7,908 nt of DNA from an uncultured Burkholderiales bacterium (GTDB taxonomy: Bacteria; Pseudomonadota; Gammaproteobacteria; Burkholderiales; Burkholderiaceae_C): assembly GCA_903952885.1 (NCBI GenBank), contig CAJBHE010000048.1, positions 1 to 7,908 on the forward strand. Direction: 5' to 3'. Shown here one piece after another: positions 5,893 to 7,908 of this stretch. Position numbers and translations under genes: made by a program. Position 1 is the first letter of the stretch. Each line of letters opens with the position of its first letter. Below the pieces are notes generated by a model. It worked only from the letters and a program-made list of their open reading frames with translations. It was not told where the DNA came from and ran no database searches.

Positions 5893-7908
5893 CTAAAGAT
5901 CCTTGCGGGTTTCGACCAAGACCAGTGGGCCTTCATCCAAGATCACCAGCGGTGGGCGCTCGCGTGGCACATGCACGGGCTTTGGCTCAGCTGCAATGGC
6001 GGCTTGCACGGCAGCGATGCTGTCTGGATTGGAGTTGACCCATTCCAAACCGCTGCTTTGGGCCACGGCTTGCATCTCTGCCAAAGGCAAGGTGAAGGCT
6101 TGGACGAGCGGCATGCCTTGGCGTGCAGGGGTTTGCGCCGCTGGTGTGGATTGCTGAGCTTGATCACGTGCCGCACGGTCAGGGCGATCGTTGCGTTCTT
6201 CGCGCTCTGATCGTTCTTGAAGCTCGCTGCGAGGTTTGCGTTGCTCGCGTGTTTCACGTGGCTCTCGTGTCTCGCGGGCCTCTTGAGGCGCTTGCTCGTT
6301 TGACGTGTGGTCATGTGAAGCGTGGTCATGCTCAGCAGTTGGGCCGTGGTTGGCGTGTTCTGCAGAACCTTCCTCACGCGGTGCGCGGTCGCCGCGCTCG
6401 CGGCGGTCACGGCCGTAGCGGTCGCGTGAGCGGCGCTCACGACGCTCGCCACCGTTCTCGTCGGTTTGCGGTGCTTGGGCTTCGGCGTCAGCAGCTTGGT
6501 CGAGTGGCAGGGCTTCTGGATTGCCGTTTTCGTCCAAACGTGGGGCGCGTTCACGACGGCCTTCGTTGCGCTCGCCACGTGGGCTGCGTTCGCGACGGCC
6601 TTGGCCACCATCAGTACGTTCGCCGCGCTCAGCACGTTCTCCGCGAGGCTCGCGCTGTTCGTTGCCGCCTTCGGCGCTATCGCCGCGCTCTTCGCGGGCC
6701 ATGCGTTCGTTGCGGGCTTTGGCGCGAGCTTCGGCTTGGGCTTCAGGTGAGGCGTTGTTGTCGACGGCGGCTTGGCCTTCGGCGTTACGGGTTTCACCAT
6801 TGCGGCCTTCGCCGCGTCCACCGCGGTTGCGGTCTTGGCGAGGGCCGCGGCCTTCGCGGCCACCCTCGCTGCGACTGCCTTCACCGCGCTCGGTACGTTC
6901 ACCGCGCGCTGGGCGCTCGCCACGGGCCTCAACGCCTTCGGCGTTGCGCTCGTTACGGCCTTCAGCGGTGCGACCTTGACCTTCAGGGCGCTCACCGCGC
7001 TCGGCGCGGTCACCACCACGGCCACCGCGACCACCACGGCCGCCTCGGCCATTGGCGCTGCGGCCATCACGGCGCTCGCCGCGTTCGCCTGGCTTTTTGT
7101 CGCCCACGGCTGGCTTGGCTTTTTCTTCTGAGTCGCTGCTGAACAAACCGGTGAACCAACCCCACAAGCCGCCCGATTTAGCTTCGGGTGCTTTGGCCGC
7201 TGGCTTAGCACCGCGCGCGTGTGCAGGTGCTTTCGCTGGTGCGGCAGGCTTTGGCTCATGCGCTGGCGCAGGTGCATCAGGCAACACGCCTTTGATGACT
7301 GGCGTTTGCTTGTTGGTAGGCTCTTGTGAGCGGCGTGTCACGGCGGTGGGGTCTTCAAACTCCTCGGCCATTTTGTAGCTGGCTTCCACGCGGTCGAGGC
7401 GTGGGTCGTCGTGCTTGAGACGCTCCAACTTGTAGTTCGGTGTTTCCAGTGTCTTGTTTGGCACGAGCAACACATTCAAGCGCTGTTGAATTTCAATCTT
7501 GGCAATTTCAGTGCGCTTCTCGTTCAATAAGAACGAGGCCACTTCCACCGGCACTTGGGCGTACACGGCAGCTGTGTTGTCCTTCATGGACTCTTCTTGG
7601 ATGATGCGCAAGATTTGCAGCGCCGAGCTCTCGGTGTCACGCACGTGGCCAGAGCCGCCGCAGCGTGGGCAAGGAATCGACGCGCCTTCGGAGAGCGCGG
7701 GGCGCAGGCGTTGGCGGCTCATTTCCATCAAACCGAATTTGCTGATGGTGCCGAATTGCACGCGCGCACGGTCGTGGCGCAAGGCTTCGCGCAAGCGGTT
7801 TTCCACGTCACGGCGGTTGCGGCTTTCGTCCATGTCAATGAAGTCGATGACGATCAGGCCGCCCAAGTCGCGCAAGCGCATTTGGCGGGCCACTTCGTCG
7901 GCGGCTTC
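5893..7908 (-). CDS. rne: Ribonuclease E, C-terminal two-thirds (5' end outside window)
   Basis: Main endoribonuclease of mRNA decay and rRNA/tRNA maturation, and scaffold of the degradosome at the inner membrane. The frame is open through the right edge; 671 residues are visible and roughly 324 N-terminal ones are missing by comparison with E. coli. EAADEVARQMRLRDLGGL begins the visible part. Asp22 in IVIDFIDM aligns with E. coli metal-binding Asp346, and CPRC (80-83) with the zinc-link cysteines 404/407 at identical 58-residue spacing. The small domain runs to about 170, then TRRSQEPTNKQTPVIKG. A GGLWGWFTGLF segment (246-256) resembles the E. coli membrane anchor. Residues 270-580 are Arg/Glu/Gly-rich and likely disordered. 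A conserved tail ends in VETRKDL. Length and the long tail favour RNase E over RNase G. Confidence 0.96.
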   Translation of the reverse strand, partial: EAADEVARQMRLRDLGGLIVIDFIDMDESRNRRDVENRLREALRHDRARVQFGTISKFGLMEMSRQRLRPALSEGASIPCPRCGGSGHVRDTESSALQILRIIQEESMKDNTAAVYAQVPVEVASFLLNEKRTEIAKIEIQQRLNVLLVPNKTLETPNYKLERLKHDDPRLDRVEASYKMAEEFEDPTAVTRRSQEPTNKQTPVIKGVLPDAPAPAHEPKPAAPAKAPAHARGAKPAAKAPEAKSGGLWGWFTGLFSSDSEEKAKPAVGDKKPGERGERRDGRSANGRGGRGGRGGRGGDRAERGERPEGQGRTAEGRNERNAEGVEARGERPARGERTERGEGSRSEGGREGRGPRQDRNRGGRGEGRNGETRNAEGQAAVDNNASPEAQAEARAKARNERMAREERGDSAEGGNEQREPRGERAERGERTDGGQGRRERSPRGERNEGRRERAPRLDENGNPEALPLDQAADAEAQAPQTDENGGERRERRSRDRYGRDRRERGDRAPREEGSAEHANHGPTAEHDHASHDHTSNEQAPQEARETREPRETREQRKPRSELQERSEREERNDRPDRAARDQAQQSTPAAQTPARQGMPLVQAFTLPLAEMQAVAQSSGLEWVNSNPDSIAAVQAAIAAEPKPVHVPRERPPLVILDEGPLVLVETRKDL
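6301..6360 (-). other. His-rich patch in the RNase E tail
   Basis: Visible residues 518-534 of the RNase E fragment hold six histidines in 17 positions, alternating with Asp, Glu and Ala (core EHDHASHDHTS). The rest of the tail is dominated by Arg, Glu and Gly and has almost no His. The pattern resembles metal-binding His/Asp clusters, but this is inferred from composition only. Confidence 0.5.
6389..7086 (-). repeat. Degenerate RGER-coding repeats in the rne tail
   Basis: The 11-mer TC[A/G]CCGCG[C/T]TC (plus-strand reading) recurs at 6389, 6620, 6680, 6881, 6992 and 7076. All six copies lie in the rne frame and encode ERGE or ERGD. Together with many near copies they make the tail an imperfect array of RGER(P/T/A) units, plus an (RGG)n run at about visible residues 287-298. 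The array is likely to expand and contract by slippage or recombination. It is part of the coding sequence, not a mobile or CRISPR repeat. Confidence 0.6.
7135..7173 (-). other. Membrane-anchor-like amphipathic segment of RNase E
   Basis: GGLWGWFTGLFSS (visible residues 246-258) is the only strongly hydrophobic, aromatic stretch in the tail. It lies just after the Ala/Pro-rich linker and before the Arg-rich region. E. coli RNase E has a comparable membrane-targeting sequence in the same relative position (containing FFGALKALFSG followed by Glu/Lys-rich sequence). Similarity of position and character is visible; membrane binding here is inferred. Confidence 0.6.

Noticed and set aside
6389..7086. 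Recurring 11-mers considered as a CRISPR-like or intergenic repeat array
   Set aside because: Spacing is irregular, copies stay in one coding frame and encode the same ERGE/ERGD residues, and no spacer-repeat architecture exists.
6123..7142. Long plus-strand open frame (339 codons) opposite rne, plus shorter ones nearby
   Set aside because: The rne tail is built from Arg/Glu/Gly codons rich in G and C, which leaves few stops on the other strand. The predicted protein is Arg/His/Gly-rich low complexity with no recognisable domain or start site.
5943..7277. 444-codon alternate frame on the same strand within rne
   Set aside because: It gives an Ala/Lys/Val-rich low-complexity product caused by frameshifted reading of the repeated RGER codons. 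The rne frame contains conserved motifs at both ends, so this is a shadow.
1..7908. Search for a novel accessory system
   Set aside because: All long stretches are accounted for by housekeeping genes (argH, hemCDXY, rne) with normal composition and no transposase, integrase, toxin, nuclease cassette or tRNA-linked insertion.

Overview
The window reads as ordinary chromosomal DNA of a betaproteobacterium, most likely order Burkholderiales and probably Comamonadaceae-like. That placement is inferred from protein flavour: the ArgH and HemC sequences, a stand-alone HemX next to HemY, and an RNase E with a very Arg/Glu/Gly-rich tail ending in VETRKDL. It is not a database result. Base composition is moderately high in G+C and coding density is very high. 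I see no mobile element, CRISPR array, tRNA, rRNA or phage gene.

Layout. (1) Positions 1-50 lie downstream of argH and hold a good sigma-70-like promoter on the minus strand that fires out of the left edge. (2) 51-1499, minus strand: complete argH, argininosuccinate lyase, the last step of arginine synthesis. (3) 1500-1664: divergent intergenic region between argH and the heme operon, carrying a perfect 10-bp inverted repeat. (4) 1665-5805, plus strand: a tight four-gene operon hemC-hemD-hemX-hemY. (5) 5806-5892: convergent gap with a strong, nearly symmetrical hairpin that can terminate transcription from both sides. (6) 5893-7908, minus strand: the 3' two-thirds of rne (RNase E), cut by the right edge of the window.

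How the genes work together. HemC builds hydroxymethylbilane from porphobilinogen, and HemD closes and inverts ring D to give uroporphyrinogen III, the branch point for heme, siroheme and cobalamin. HemX and HemY are inner-membrane proteins co-transcribed with them. The HemY family has a TPR-like domain and HemX is a one-pass coiled-coil protein; their precise roles in heme synthesis are unsettled. The hemD/hemX stop-start overlap (ATGA) and the 1-nt hemX/hemY gap suggest translational coupling. RNase E is functionally separate: the visible part holds the end of the catalytic DNase I-like domain, the zinc-link CPRC motif, the small domain, a membrane-anchor-like amphipathic segment and a long disordered RNA-binding and scaffold tail.

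I did not find a new biological system here. The points most worth a second look are the inverted repeat between argH and hemC, the promoter overlapping the argH stop codon, the bidirectional terminator, and several features of the RNase E tail (membrane-anchor-like helix, His-rich patch, RGER repeats, conserved C-terminus).
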